Shown: positions 27,761 through 36,364, counted from the stretch's first letter. The stretch: 64,000 bases of DNA from CAZNOG01 sp964574635 (GCA_964574635.1 CAZNOG010000002.1:1-64000); one strand, 5' to 3'. A program made the numbers and translations. The notes: generated from the letters alone by a model not told the origin.

Positions 27761-28637
27761 ACACAAAACTTTCCACCAATATTCCGAAACGGATCCCCTG
27801 GCCGTCACCTTCATCGGGCGAGTTGACGGGTACCGGAAAAACGAAGCCTACACAGAGATCGTCAACAAATCCCAAGAATCGGGTTTGCCGGGCAGAGCTG
27901 AGCTCAAGCGCGAGTTTTCCGCCTTCGAAAAGGCGCTCAAAGACCGGGACGTTCAGGTACTAATTCCCGAATATGTAGGGGAATTCGTTTACGACCAACT
28001 CACGCCCCGGGATATCGCCGTGGTCATCGGCGATCGCTTGGTGTTGTGCAACATGGTGAAAAGGAGCAGGAGATACGAGGCGGCCGGCATTTTTTCCCAA
28101 ATCGCACCCTATGTCGGCGAGGGAATGAAAGTGCTCGTTCCGCCCAACGGCGTTTACCTCGAAGGAGGCGACATCGTGGTGGACCGGGGAAAAATTTTCG
28201 TGGGCATCAGCCAGCGCACCAACCGCGAGGGTTTCGGATGGTTGGACTCCGTTTTCGGCGAGGAATTCGAAGTGGTGGCCCTGTACACCAAATCCATCGC
28301 CGAAGACGAAGACGTACTGCACTTGGATTGCACTTTCAATCCGGTGGGAGAAGACGCGGCGCTGATCTACCCCGGGGGTTTTCGCGAAATTCCCGAGATC
28401 CTGCGCAGCTATTCGCATTGGATTGAAGTGGACAAAGCTGAACAGCAAGCCTTGGCAACCAACGTGCTCTCCATTTCGAAGAAAACCGTAATTGCACGGG
28501 ACGCTTCCTCGTGCAGCCGCGTGAACAGGGAGATGGAAAAAATCGGATTGGAAGTGGTGGAAATTCCCTTCGATGCGGCGCCGTCCACCGGCGGGGCGAT
28601 GCGGTGTTGCTCCCTTCCTCTGGTGCGCGTTTCGTAA
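27753..28637 (+). CDS. Arginine deiminase / DDAH-fold amidinohydrolase-like enzyme
   Basis: This 294-residue protein has the guanidino-modifying fold. Counting from the ATG at 27753, the substrate-guiding RD is at about 86-87 in LTPRD. EGGD is at about 137-140, the general-base histidine at about 190 in VLHLDCTFNP, and the nucleophilic cysteine is one of C285/C286 in GGAMRCCSLPL near the C-terminus. Such enzymes attack the guanidinium carbon of arginine or methylated arginine and release ammonia or an amine. The RCCSLPL end lies between the ADI and DDAH patterns, so the substrate is open. An earlier in-frame ATG exists at 27747. Overlap with the PLP-lyase gene suggests coupled expression and a shared pathway. 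Confidence 0.82.
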   Translation: MSEHKTFHQYSETDPLAVTFIGRVDGYRKNEAYTEIVNKSQESGLPGRAELKREFSAFEKALKDRDVQVLIPEYVGEFVYDQLTPRDIAVVIGDRLVLCNMVKRSRRYEAAGIFSQIAPYVGEGMKVLVPPNGVYLEGGDIVVDRGKIFVGISQRTNREGFGWLDSVFGEEFEVVALYTKSIAEDEDVLHLDCTFNPVGEDAALIYPGGFREIPEILRSYSHWIEVDKAEQQALATNVLSISKKTVIARDASSCSRVNREMEKIGLEVVEIPFDAAPSTGGAMRCCSLPLVRVS

Positions 28638-28659
28638 GTGCACTGCCCGTACGATTCAC

Positions 28660-28667
28660 TAAATTTG
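28660..28667 (+). promoter_or_regulatory. -7 promoter box before vsr
   Basis: TAAATTTG is an exact TAnnTTTG match, ending 4 bases before the ATG at 28672, so the transcript is predicted to be leaderless. Confidence 0.55.
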
Positions 28668-28671
28668 CACC

Positions 28672-29130
28672 ATGGCAGACGTTTTTGAACCCGAGGTGAG
28701 ATCGTACGTTATGAGCCGCGTCAAGAGCCGTGACACCAAGCCCGAAATCGCCGTTCGGAAATTTTTGCACGCGCATGGGTTCAGATTCAACCTTCACGGA
28801 AAATTCAGAGGAACTACTCTGCCGGGAAAGCCCGACGTCGTTTTACCGAAGTACAAAACCGCTGTGTTCATTCACGGCTGTTTCTGGCACGCCCATCCGG
28901 GATGTCCGAACTTTTCCTTTCCCCAAACGCGACGCGAATGGTGGAAGGAAAAACTGTTGCGCAACCGCGCTCGGGACGAGGAAAACCGCAAGAAGCTGGA
29001 GTCCATGGGTTGGAAGGTTCACGTCATTTGGTCTTGCCGCATGACGAAGATCGCCGACTTGGAGGCGGTGGGCGTGGAATTGCTGCACCTCCTCGGGGCG
29101 GAGACCGGCGAGGTGACTTTGGGCCGGTGA
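28672..29130 (+). CDS. vsr: Very short patch repair endonuclease (Vsr)
   Basis: This 152-residue enzyme nicks DNA 5' of T in T:G mismatches that arise by deamination of 5-methylcytosine. The family motifs are clear: DTKPEIAVRKFLHAHGFRF, then KPDVVLPKYKTAVFIHGCFWHAHPGC. D55 is the expected metal ligand, and H68, C70, H73, H75 and C78 are in the catalytic and zinc-binding region, with WKVHVIWSC supplying the later cysteine. Vsr genes normally sit beside a cytosine-5 methyltransferase, but none is present in this window. The gene has its own -7 box and GC content like its neighbours. Confidence 0.93.
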   Translation: MADVFEPEVRSYVMSRVKSRDTKPEIAVRKFLHAHGFRFNLHGKFRGTTLPGKPDVVLPKYKTAVFIHGCFWHAHPGCPNFSFPQTRREWWKEKLLRNRARDEENRKKLESMGWKVHVIWSCRMTKIADLEAVGVELLHLLGAETGEVTLGR

Positions 29131-29205
29131 ATGGGGATGGAATTCGTAGGTTTTGGCAATCCAACAAGTGATTTTCAACGGTCGCCGCCGGCTTATTTAA
29201 AGACT

Positions 29206-29213
29206 TATCTTTG
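29206..29213 (+). promoter_or_regulatory. -7 promoter box for the DUF2911-type gene
   Basis: TATCTTTG matches TAnnTTTG and lies 27 bases before the ATG at 29241. It excludes the GTG at 29211 as a start. Confidence 0.5.
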
Positions 29214-29240
29214 GTGTTTTTTCAAAAAACGAATTCCTTC

Positions 29241-29786
29241 ATGCTGCGATTTCTCAAATGGTCCGGCATCGTCTTGTCGCTGATTTTGATAGGCGGTGCG
29301 TTGTACTTCACCTACATGCTAAAACAAACCAAGTCGCACAGCCCCCACGGCAAGGTCGAATACAAAACGGGTGGATACGATATCGAAGTGGAGTATTACC
29401 GGCCGTTTAAAAAGGAGAGGGAAATATTCGGCGGTTTGGTGCCCTACGGTGAAGTGTGGCGCACGGGGGCCAACGAGGCCACCGTTTTCAGAACGGCCAC
29501 CGATCTGAAAATCGGCGGAGAAACCTTGCCGGCGGGAGAATATACTCTGTGGACCATCCCCGACCGACGGTACTGGGAGGTCATTTTCAACAGCGGGAGT
29601 TATTCTTGGGGAACCGATTGGGACGGCAATCCAGCCAGGGATCCGGAAAAGGACGTTTTGGTCTATACCGCAAAATCGTACATCACCGTGCACGTGCGGG
29701 AGCAGTTCACCATTTTGCTCGAATCCGAGCCGCCGATAATGATTCTTACCTGGGACAACATCCACGTGGAAGTTCCCATGCAATGA
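29241..29786 (+). CDS. DUF2911-family membrane-anchored protein
   Basis: A 181-residue protein with an N-terminal membrane anchor (MLRFLKWSGIVLSLILIGGALYFTYML). The compact domain after it is known in Bacteroidota as DUF2911. The characteristic stretch is IEVEYYRPFKKEREIFGGLVPYGEVWRTGANEATVF, then LPAGEYTLWTIPD, WEVIFNSGSYSWGTDWDG and ILTWDNIHVEVPM. The domain is predicted to be all-beta and exported. Its function is not known. The gene ends 25 bases before the App1-type phosphatase gene and may be cotranscribed with it and the following kinase. Confidence 0.82.
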   Translation: MLRFLKWSGIVLSLILIGGALYFTYMLKQTKSHSPHGKVEYKTGGYDIEVEYYRPFKKEREIFGGLVPYGEVWRTGANEATVFRTATDLKIGGETLPAGEYTLWTIPDRRYWEVIFNSGSYSWGTDWDGNPARDPEKDVLVYTAKSYITVHVREQFTILLESEPPIMILTWDNIHVEVPMQ

Positions 29787-29810
29787 ACAATTCGTCCCCA
29801 CGGCGCCTTA

Positions 29811-30866
29811 ATGAACCGAGCCGTGACAAGACGCCGAGATAGCCATTCCACACTACCGAACGCCCCGGGCATTTGGCAATTGCAAGGTGTGAAATCCACC
29901 TTGGGTTGGCTGGTCACCGGCACGGCCTTGAACAAAGGAGCCAAACCGCTCAGGCCCCACGGCAGGTGGTGGGACGTAGCGGTAAAAACCGTCCGCACTT
30001 ATTTTCTCAAGCCTTACCGCGGCAAATTGTACATCCGCGACGACCGACAGCAATTCGACGTCCGCACCGACCAAGCCGGATCTTTCGAATTTACCGCCCA
30101 GACTTTGTACGGACAAGATTTGGAGGTATCCGTATTCGGCAAAGCGCCCGGTCCCGACCGCTCCGAGCGCATCGGCGGAAAATTGGACAGGCCGGGACCT
30201 ACGACGCTCGCGGTGCACGACTACCCTACCCATTTCGACTACGTGGGTGCGCCCACCATCGTGATTTCCGATATCGACGACACCATTTTGGTTTCCAAAA
30301 CCCATACGTTTTTCTCCAAATTGTGGCTCATGCTCTTTCGCCCCGTGTCCAAGCGCAACTTTGTGGAAGAAACGGAACAAGCCTACCGCAAACTCGACGA
30401 AGCGGGCTATCCTTTCATTTACGTTTCGGCCAGCGAGTTGAACCTGTTCTCCACCATTTCGAATTTCCTCCGGCACAAAGAATTGCCCACCGGTCCCATT
30501 TATTTGCGTCCGCACCGGCAATGGCGGAAACTGTGGAAACGCTCGTCCCGACCCGAATACAAAAACGAGCGCATCCAAAAAGTCGTGGATCATTTCCCCG
30601 GGGTGAGGTTCATTTTGTTCGGCGACGATTCACAAAACGACCCGGGGGTTTTCAAAACCATCACGGAAAACAATCCCGGCCGCATTCGCGGCGTTTTCAT
30701 CCGAGAGACCGGCACGAGAATTGGCAAGAAAAATCCGTTCGAAACGTGGACCATTCCCGGCTCGGACATCGGGGTGAAAACCTATTCAAAATTTTCGGAA
30801 ATCGAAGTGCTGATTAATCTTTTATCGCGTGAAGCTCTTGATCGTAAACAATCCCATATCGGGTGA
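29811..30866 (+). CDS. App1-type phosphatidate phosphatase (DUF2183)
   Basis: This 351-residue protein belongs to the HAD-like App1 group named after yeast phosphatidate phosphatase App1. The catalytic D-x-D-x-T motif is in VISDIDDTILVSKTH (about 147-161). Later pieces FIYVSASELNLFSTISNFL and VRFILFGDDSQNDPGVF are the expected HAD motifs. The N-terminal third is a small beta domain (KLYIRDDRQQFDVRTDQAGSFEF). The likely reaction is phosphatidate or lysophosphatidate to diacylglycerol or monoacylglycerol plus phosphate. The last 38 bases overlap a diacylglycerol kinase gene that catalyses the opposite step. The start is uncertain because no in-frame ATG follows for a long way. Confidence 0.85.
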   Translation: MNRAVTRRRDSHSTLPNAPGIWQLQGVKSTLGWLVTGTALNKGAKPLRPHGRWWDVAVKTVRTYFLKPYRGKLYIRDDRQQFDVRTDQAGSFEFTAQTLYGQDLEVSVFGKAPGPDRSERIGGKLDRPGPTTLAVHDYPTHFDYVGAPTIVISDIDDTILVSKTHTFFSKLWLMLFRPVSKRNFVEETEQAYRKLDEAGYPFIYVSASELNLFSTISNFLRHKELPTGPIYLRPHRQWRKLWKRSSRPEYKNERIQKVVDHFPGVRFILFGDDSQNDPGVFKTITENNPGRIRGVFIRETGTRIGKKNPFETWTIPGSDIGVKTYSKFSEIEVLINLLSREALDRKQSHIG

Positions 30867-31728
30867 TGTGGACAAGACAGACATCGTCAAATCCGCCCGA
30901 AGAACCGCCAACGGCTTAGGATACCAAGTCGCGTATTTCGAAACCACCGGCAAGGAAGACCTCCGGCGTTTGCGGGAAAAAATCGACAAGGAAAAGCCGG
31001 ATAAAATCGCCGTTTTCGGCGGGGACGGAACCTTTTCCTTGAGCGCCAAAGCCACCATGCATTCAGGCATTCCGTTGGGCGTGGTGCCATGCGGTTCGGC
31101 CAACGCCATGGCGAGGGAGCTGGGTGTTGAGGGAAATTCCGACTCGGCATTCGAAGACATCCTTCAATCGCGGTACTACGCCGATCTCGATTTGATTCGA
31201 ATCAACGGGGAGCACTATTGCCTGCACATCGCGGACGTGGGGATCAACGCCGACATCGTGGCCGATTACGACCGGGACGAAGACCGGGGCATGACCGCCT
31301 ACGGCAAGTACCTGTTGAAAGCCCTATCCAACGCCGAGCCCTTTCCGGTAGAGGTGATTCGCCCCGGTCACACCCTCGAAACCGAATGTGTAATGATCGG
31401 ATTTTCAAATGGCCGCAAGTTCGGCACCGGCGTGCCCATCAACACGGTCGGCAACCCCTTCGATGGAAAATTCGAAATCGACATCATCTCCGAGATGTCT
31501 GCGATTCACGCGGTAAAAGCGGGGCTATCGGCCATCAGCGAGTTCTTCGCCGACGGCGATCACCGACAAACCCTTTCGGTATCCGAAGCCACCGTGCGTT
31601 TCGATCGGCCCCGGGATTTACAAATCGACGGTGAGGCCATGGGCAAATTTCAAGAAGTGCACCTCGAAATCGAACGAGGAGCGATTCAATACGTCACCAC
31701 CGCCGCCAATCCATACTTGTTTCAATAA
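30829..31728 (+). CDS. Diacylglycerol kinase-family lipid kinase
   Basis: This 299-residue enzyme has the DAGK catalytic fold shared with sphingosine and NAD kinases. MKLLIVNNPISGDVDK is the opening strand and loop, FGGDGTFS (about 63-70) is the nucleotide-binding GGDGT motif, and VVPCGSANAMARELG follows as usual. The C-terminal sandwich contains CVMIGFSNGRKFGTGVPINTVGNPFDGKFEI and ends in a lipid-binding-type sheet. It should phosphorylate diacylglycerol or a related lipid. The GTG start at 30829 lies inside the App1-type gene, a 38-base overlap in a different frame. The pair could set the phosphatidate-diacylglycerol balance. Confidence 0.9.
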   Translation: MKLLIVNNPISGDVDKTDIVKSARRTANGLGYQVAYFETTGKEDLRRLREKIDKEKPDKIAVFGGDGTFSLSAKATMHSGIPLGVVPCGSANAMARELGVEGNSDSAFEDILQSRYYADLDLIRINGEHYCLHIADVGINADIVADYDRDEDRGMTAYGKYLLKALSNAEPFPVEVIRPGHTLETECVMIGFSNGRKFGTGVPINTVGNPFDGKFEIDIISEMSAIHAVKAGLSAISEFFADGDHRQTLSVSEATVRFDRPRDLQIDGEAMGKFQEVHLEIERGAIQYVTTAANPYLFQ

Positions 31729-31844
31729 GGAGAACAAGCCGTTTCGAAAATTCATTTCAACAACGGAAAAAATCGAACGGAGAAGTTCGATGAAATCCTA
31801 TATTGGCATCATCTTTTGAAAGCATCTGACGATCGCTTATGAAA

Positions 31845-31893
31845 CCGGTCGAGCCGGAGGTCACTGAAACAAGTTCAGGGTGAACCTGATCCA
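31845..31893. repeat. Short palindromic intergenic remnant before the DUF4199-type gene
   Basis: CTGAAACAAGTTCAGG followed by GTTCAGGGTGAAC makes short overlapping dyads. The phrase recalls a dispersed palindrome often seen between Bacteroidota genes, but there is only one copy here. A separate 7-bp hairpin (ATCGAAC/GTTCGAT) lies at 31772-31791. Confidence 0.35.
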
Positions 31894-31908
31894 CTAATTC
31901 TTTTTCAT

Positions 31909-32397
31909 ATGAAGCGACAAATCGAATTAAAATGGGCGATCGCATTCGTGGTATTGCAGCTCGCCTGGATGGTGTTGGAAAGACTCGTGGGGCTGCACGA
32001 CGAGTACATCGGTTACCATTTGTACCTGACCAACTTGTTCGCCATTCCCGCAGTGATTTTCATCGTGATGGCGCTGAAAGACAAGAAGAAAAACGCCTAC
32101 CACGGACGCATGACCTACCTTCAGGGTTTGGTTTCGGGCATCGTGTTGTCGCTGATCGTCGCCTTGCTGGCTCCGCTTACGCAGTGGGTCACCACGTACG
32201 TCATCACTCCCGACTACTTCACCAATGTCATCGAGTACTCGCTCGACACCGGATACTTCGAAACCCGGGAGCAAGCCGAAGCGAATTTCTCGTATCGGCG
32301 CTACGCGTACACCTCCGCCATCGGGGCCTTGGTCATGGGCACCCTCACCACCGCCATCGCCATGATCTTCATCCGATCTCGGGGACATCGCGACTGA
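31909..32397 (+). CDS. DUF4199-family membrane protein
   Basis: A 162-residue protein with four predicted membrane helices: WAIAFVVLQLAWMVLERLVG, LTNLFAIPAVIFIVMALKD, LQGLVSGIVLSLIVALLAPLT, and SAIGALVMGTLTTAIAMIFI near the end. Between helices 3 and 4 is an amphipathic stretch (FTNVIEYSLDTGYFETREQAEANF) that is characteristic of the DUF4199 family. Function is unknown; relatives often lie beside lipid, cell-wall or pyrimidine genes. The start codon follows a T-rich stretch, and no exact -7 box was seen. The next gene begins 65 bases downstream. Confidence 0.82.
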   Translation: MKRQIELKWAIAFVVLQLAWMVLERLVGLHDEYIGYHLYLTNLFAIPAVIFIVMALKDKKKNAYHGRMTYLQGLVSGIVLSLIVALLAPLTQWVTTYVITPDYFTNVIEYSLDTGYFETREQAEANFSYRRYAYTSAIGALVMGTLTTAIAMIFIRSRGHRD

Positions 32398-32462
32398 TGG
32401 CCGGAAATTCGGGATCGGGAAGCTCTTCATATATTGGCCCCTTCCCTAAAAACCGACGCACC

Positions 32463-32846
32463 ATGAAAAGCGAGGAAGTTATACGTCTAAAACAAATTGA
32501 ACTCGATTGGAATAAGGCCATAGAAGAGAACGATTTGACCGCAATGGCGGAATTTATGTCCGATGAGTGGATTCTATTCTCGGGAAACGGCACTCGCCTT
32601 ACCAAGCAAACCTTTATGGATCTGATCGCCAAGAAAGAGTTGACGCACACCGAAATGAATTTTGAGATTTTGGACGCGAAGATTTTCGATCACACCGGCA
32701 TCGTATTGACCAAAGGCACGAGTTCGGGATATTGGAAAGGACAACCTTTCAGCAATTACGAGATTACCTCTTCCGTTTTCATCCATCGCGATGGAAAATG
32801 GCTCGCCGTTCAGACCATGCTCGCCCCGGCAAATAAAAACGATTGA
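32463..32846 (+). CDS. NTF2-like (DUF4440-type) protein
   Basis: A 127-residue cytosolic protein with the cone-shaped NTF2-like fold. The pattern is a helical start (SEEVIRLKQIELDWNKAIEENDLTAMAEFMSDEW), then short strands (ILFSGNGTRLTKQTFMDLI) and a sheet ending SSVFIHRDGKWLAVQTMLAP. Families of this fold include ketosteroid isomerases, dehydratases and small-molecule binding proteins, and no catalytic pair is obvious here. The start at ATG 32463 is chosen because the frame upstream overlaps the DUF4199-type gene. It is followed 2 bases later by a YjbR-like gene, so the two form an operon. Confidence 0.8.
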   Translation: MKSEEVIRLKQIELDWNKAIEENDLTAMAEFMSDEWILFSGNGTRLTKQTFMDLIAKKELTHTEMNFEILDAKIFDHTGIVLTKGTSSGYWKGQPFSNYEITSSVFIHRDGKWLAVQTMLAPANKND

Positions 32847-32848
32847 AA

Positions 32849-33196
32849 ATGACGTCTTTCGCTACCCTCGAAAAGATAAATCTGACCTTTCCGGAAGTCA
32901 CGATCGCACCTCATTTCGAGAAAATATCCTTTCGGGTGCGCAAGAAGATTTTCGCTACGTACGACGAAAAAAACCTCAGTGCCACCGTGAAATTATCCAA
33001 AAGCGACCAAGACCAATTTTCATCCGCGAATCAAAGCGTCTATCCGGTCGACAACAAATGGGGGGAACAAGGATGGACGATCGTCGAACTGGCCCAAGTG
33101 GATGAGGGACTGTTGTACGGAATTCTGACTTCGGCGTACCGCGAGGTGGCGCCCAAAAAGTTGATCGAGTTGATGGACACGGACGAAAATTCGTAA
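32849..33196 (+). CDS. MmcQ/YjbR-family DNA-binding-like protein
   Basis: A 115-residue protein with the small alpha-beta CyaY-like fold of the MmcQ/YjbR group. The family pattern is visible as LTFPEVTIAPHFEKISFRVRKKIFATYDEKNLSATVKLS, then the loop WGEQGWTIVELAQVDEGLLYGILTSAYREVAPKKL. Members are widespread and poorly characterised, and some have been linked to DNA binding. The first in-frame codon is TTG at 32843, but the ATG at 32849 is the better start. It follows the NTF2-like gene with a 2-base gap. Confidence 0.82.
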   Translation: MTSFATLEKINLTFPEVTIAPHFEKISFRVRKKIFATYDEKNLSATVKLSKSDQDQFSSANQSVYPVDNKWGEQGWTIVELAQVDEGLLYGILTSAYREVAPKKLIELMDTDENS

Positions 33197-33233
33197 AAGT
33201 CGACCTTCCCTAAAGTTCCCCGACTACACCAAA

Positions 33234-36143
33234 TCACTTCTTCAACGCCGACCACAGCACCTCTGCCGGGTGAAGCGCGCGCCGGCCGGTACCGTCGGCG
33301 ATCTGGTGGCGGCAACTCGTGCCGGAAGTGACCACCACGTCGTCGGCGCCCAATTTCCGCACCCACGGAAAAAGCACCATCTCCCCTATTTTCATGCTTA
33401 GTGCGTAATGGTCTTTTTCGTATCCGAAACTGCCCGCCATGCCACAACAGCCCGACGGAATCGTATCGACCCGATATCCGGACGGAAAGGACAACACCTC
33501 TACTCCCCACTTCACATGCGACAGCGATTTCTGATGGCAATGCGTGTGCAGATGGACGCGCCGAGACCCACCCACAAAAACCTCCTTCCCAATCCGTCCT
33601 TCGCGCATTTCCCGGGCCACGAATTCCTCGAAAGTCATCGCCGCAGCACCCAATCGTCGAGCGGCTTCGGCATCCGCGCCTCGCAAAAGCTTGGGCAAAT
33701 CGTCGCGCATACCTAGCACCGCCGACGGCTCCAAACCAACGACGGGCAACCCCTTGCGAACCGCAACTTCGGTTTTCGCCACGAGATTGCCCACCGATCG
33801 GGCCGCTTGTTCCAGCATTCCCTTCGACATGGCCGGCCTACCCGACGGCGCGTACACGGCGCCGAATCGGTACCCCAGGGCGTGAAAAAAAGCCGCCGCA
33901 CTTTCGGCCACGTGGGCATCTTGAAATTCAGTGAATTCGTCCAAATACAGCAAAAAATCCCAGTCGTCCGCCGCGCAATAACGCGCGCTCGCCGACGAAG
34001 CCCGCCGCGTGGAAAACGTTGGGATGCTGCGTTCCGGGGCAATGCCGTAAACCCGCTTGAACAAACGCGAGAAGGGTTTCAGGCGCAGGAGTGTATTTAG
34101 GGTTTTGGTTAGTGGTACTGCACGCGAGGCATTCGAGGCAAAAGACGCGAAAAACTTTGCCGATCGAGTGAAGCCGTGTTCTTTGCCGATGCGATACATG
34201 GTTTCCGCCTTGAGCAAAGCCATGTCCACATTGCTCGGGCACTCCCTTTTGCAGGCCTTGCAACTCAAGCACAAATCGAGTACTTCGGCGGCTGCCTCGT
34301 CTACCAGCGGTTTGTCCGGTCGCAGGGGTCGGGTCATCACCTCCCGCAGCACGTTGGCCCTCGCCCGGGTGGTGTCCTGTTCACGCCGAGTGGCCTGGTA
34401 ACTCGGGCACATGGAAGCTCCCGTAAAAGGCAACTTTCTGCAATCGCCCGATCCGTTGCACCTTTCCGCGGCCCCCAGCATGTCACCGTCGGAGGAAAAG
34501 TCGAGGAAGGTGTCGAACGCGAAGGGTTTCTGATCTTCCTCGTAGCGGAGATCGGTGTCCATCGGCTCGGGGTCGACGATTTTCCCGGGGTTGAACAATC
34601 CCGTCGGGTCCCACAGCGCTTTCACTCGGCGAAACAGGTCGTAAACCTCTTCGCCGACCATCAGCGGGATGAACTCCGCCCTCACCCGGCCGTCGCCGTG
34701 CTCTCCGCTCAACGCACCTCGGTACTTCGCAACCAACTCGGCGGAATCCCGGGCGATCTCCCGTAGCGCGAGTCGGTCGTCGGCGCTTTTCAAATTCAAT
34801 ACGGGCCGCAAGTGCAATTCTCCCGCGCCGGCGTGTGCGTAGTACACCACTTTTTTCCCATGTCGCTTCATCAGCAGATCGAAATCCGCGATGTAATCGG
34901 GAAGGTCTTCCAGGGAAACGGCGGTGTCTTCGATAAACGCAACAGGCTTGGCATCGCCCGACATGTTGCTTAGCACGCCCAGACCGGCGGCGCGCAAGTT
35001 CCACACGCGCGGCACGTCTTCGCCTTCCACCACCGGAAAGTGGTACCCCAATCCACCGGCGGTCAAATCATCGATCAACTCATTGGCCGCAGCGTGCACC
35101 GCATCGAGGCTTTCCGCCCTCAACTCTACGCAGAGAATGGCGCCGGGGTCGCCCTGTACGAAAAACCGATTCTCCTGCTGTTCGGGGTTTTGTTTGGTCA
35201 GTTCCAATATGGTGCCGTCCATCAATTCGCAAGCGAATGGCCGATGTTTCATGGCCACCACAGTGGCGCGCAATGAATCCGACAGCTCGTGGAAATGCGC
35301 ACAGACCACGCATACCGCCGGAGGCGGAAGTTCGTCGAGGGCAATCTTCACGGAAGTGACGATGCACAGCGTTCCTTCGGAACCCGTAACCAGCTTGGAC
35401 AAGTTCCACGGTTCCCCCTGTGGATTCAACGGACTCATGTCCAGAAGCGCATCCAAGGCGTAGCCCGTGTTCCTCCGGTGAATATCCGGTTTCGGAAATC
35501 TCTTTCTGATTTGATCCCGCACGGAAGGATCATCCAACATCTGAAGCATGCCGCCGTAAATCCTCCCTTCCAGGGAATCCCCGTTTTTGATCCCGCGGAT
35601 TTCGTCCGTGGACTTGGATCTTAATTCCATCACGCTCCCATCCGATAGCACCGCCCTAATTTCGAGCACTTTATCGCGGGTAGTGCCGTACATCACCGAG
35701 GTGGTCCCGCAGGAATTGTTGCCCACCATGCCCCCGATCATGCACCGGTTGGATGTCGACGTGTTGGGCGAAAAGAACAACCCGTGCGGGTGTAGGCGAT
35801 GGTTGAGTTCATCCCTAACGACCCCCGGCTGTACACGCGCCCACTTTTCTTCCACATTAACTTCCGCAATGGCGTTCATGTGGGAAAAATCGACGACCAA
35901 TCCCTCGCCAACGACCTGTCCCGCCAGAGATGTTCCCGCCGTCCTGGGTATCAACGGCATGCCGAAACGCCGCGCGAACCTCACGATCTCCAACACGTCT
36001 TCTTCGGAAACGGGCCAAACTACGCCCTTCGGCAACGTTCGGTAGATCGATGCGTCCGTAGCGTATTGAATTGCGGTGGTACGGTCCGTGGCAACCTTTC
36101 CGTTCAACTTTCGGGAGAGCAATGACCAATCGACGGTTTCCAT
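33234..36143 (-). CDS. FAD-linked oxidase fused to Fe-S (GlpC/CCG-type) domain
   Basis: This 969-residue membrane-associated oxidoreductase combines a D-lactate/glycolate dehydrogenase-type flavin part with an iron-sulfur electron-transfer part. The PCMH FAD site is in the first 200 residues (RRFGMPLIPRTAGTSLAGQVVGEG, GMVGNNSCGTTSVMYGTTRD). The FAD-oxidase C-terminal part follows with YYAHAGAGELHLRP and SGEHGDGRVRAEFIPLM. Two cysteine motifs bind clusters: CNGSGDCRKL with CPSYQ, and CLSCKACKRECPSNVDMA. The end carries a CCG-type motif (SGCCGMAGSFGYEKDHY). It should oxidise a 2-hydroxy acid and pass electrons to quinone. One copy of the dispersed 14-base motif lies within it, and a -7 box is at 36167-36174. 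Confidence 0.93.
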   Translation of the reverse strand: METVDWSLLSRKLNGKVATDRTTAIQYATDASIYRTLPKGVVWPVSEEDVLEIVRFARRFGMPLIPRTAGTSLAGQVVGEGLVVDFSHMNAIAEVNVEEKWARVQPGVVRDELNHRLHPHGLFFSPNTSTSNRCMIGGMVGNNSCGTTSVMYGTTRDKVLEIRAVLSDGSVMELRSKSTDEIRGIKNGDSLEGRIYGGMLQMLDDPSVRDQIRKRFPKPDIHRRNTGYALDALLDMSPLNPQGEPWNLSKLVTGSEGTLCIVTSVKIALDELPPPAVCVVCAHFHELSDSLRATVVAMKHRPFACELMDGTILELTKQNPEQQENRFFVQGDPGAILCVELRAESLDAVHAAANELIDDLTAGGLGYHFPVVEGEDVPRVWNLRAAGLGVLSNMSGDAKPVAFIEDTAVSLEDLPDYIADFDLLMKRHGKKVVYYAHAGAGELHLRPVLNLKSADDRLALREIARDSAELVAKYRGALSGEHGDGRVRAEFIPLMVGEEVYDLFRRVKALWDPTGLFNPGKIVDPEPMDTDLRYEEDQKPFAFDTFLDFSSDGDMLGAAERCNGSGDCRKLPFTGASMCPSYQATRREQDTTRARANVLREVMTRPLRPDKPLVDEAAAEVLDLCLSCKACKRECPSNVDMALLKAETMYRIGKEHGFTRSAKFFASFASNASRAVPLTKTLNTLLRLKPFSRLFKRVYGIAPERSIPTFSTRRASSASARYCAADDWDFLLYLDEFTEFQDAHVAESAAAFFHALGYRFGAVYAPSGRPAMSKGMLEQAARSVGNLVAKTEVAVRKGLPVVGLEPSAVLGMRDDLPKLLRGADAEAARRLGAAAMTFEEFVAREMREGRIGKEVFVGGSRRVHLHTHCHQKSLSHVKWGVEVLSFPSGYRVDTIPSGCCGMAGSFGYEKDHYALSMKIGEMVLFPWVRKLGADDVVVTSGTSCRHQIADGTGRRALHPAEVLWSALKK
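33569..33582 (-). repeat. Dispersed 14-base motif, copy 2 (in a gene)
   Basis: CACCCACAAAAACC on the plus strand. On the sense strand of the oxidase gene it reads GGTTTTTGTGGGTG and encodes part of EVFVGGS just before a conserved HCHQKS segment. Confidence 0.85.
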
Positions 36144-36166
36144 GGTAAGAGTGCAGTTGGGATTTC

Positions 36167-36174
36167 CAAAGGTA
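36167..36174 (-). promoter_or_regulatory. -7 promoter box for the FAD-linked oxidase
   Basis: The minus strand reads TACCTTTG, an exact TAnnTTTG match, 23 bases before the ATG that starts at 36143. Confidence 0.55.
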
Positions 36175-36364
36175 TCAAAACGACAAAGCCTTGGAGATTG
36201 GCAAACTCACGGAATACGAACATCCCTCAACGATGGTGCAGCCAATGGAAAACAACGACAATCGCTTGAATGATCCCGATATGCGGTATGGAATACAAGA
36301 AACTATCCACAATATGCCGTCAAAAGATTATCGGTAATTGGACGAACAAACTTGAGTATTCGTC

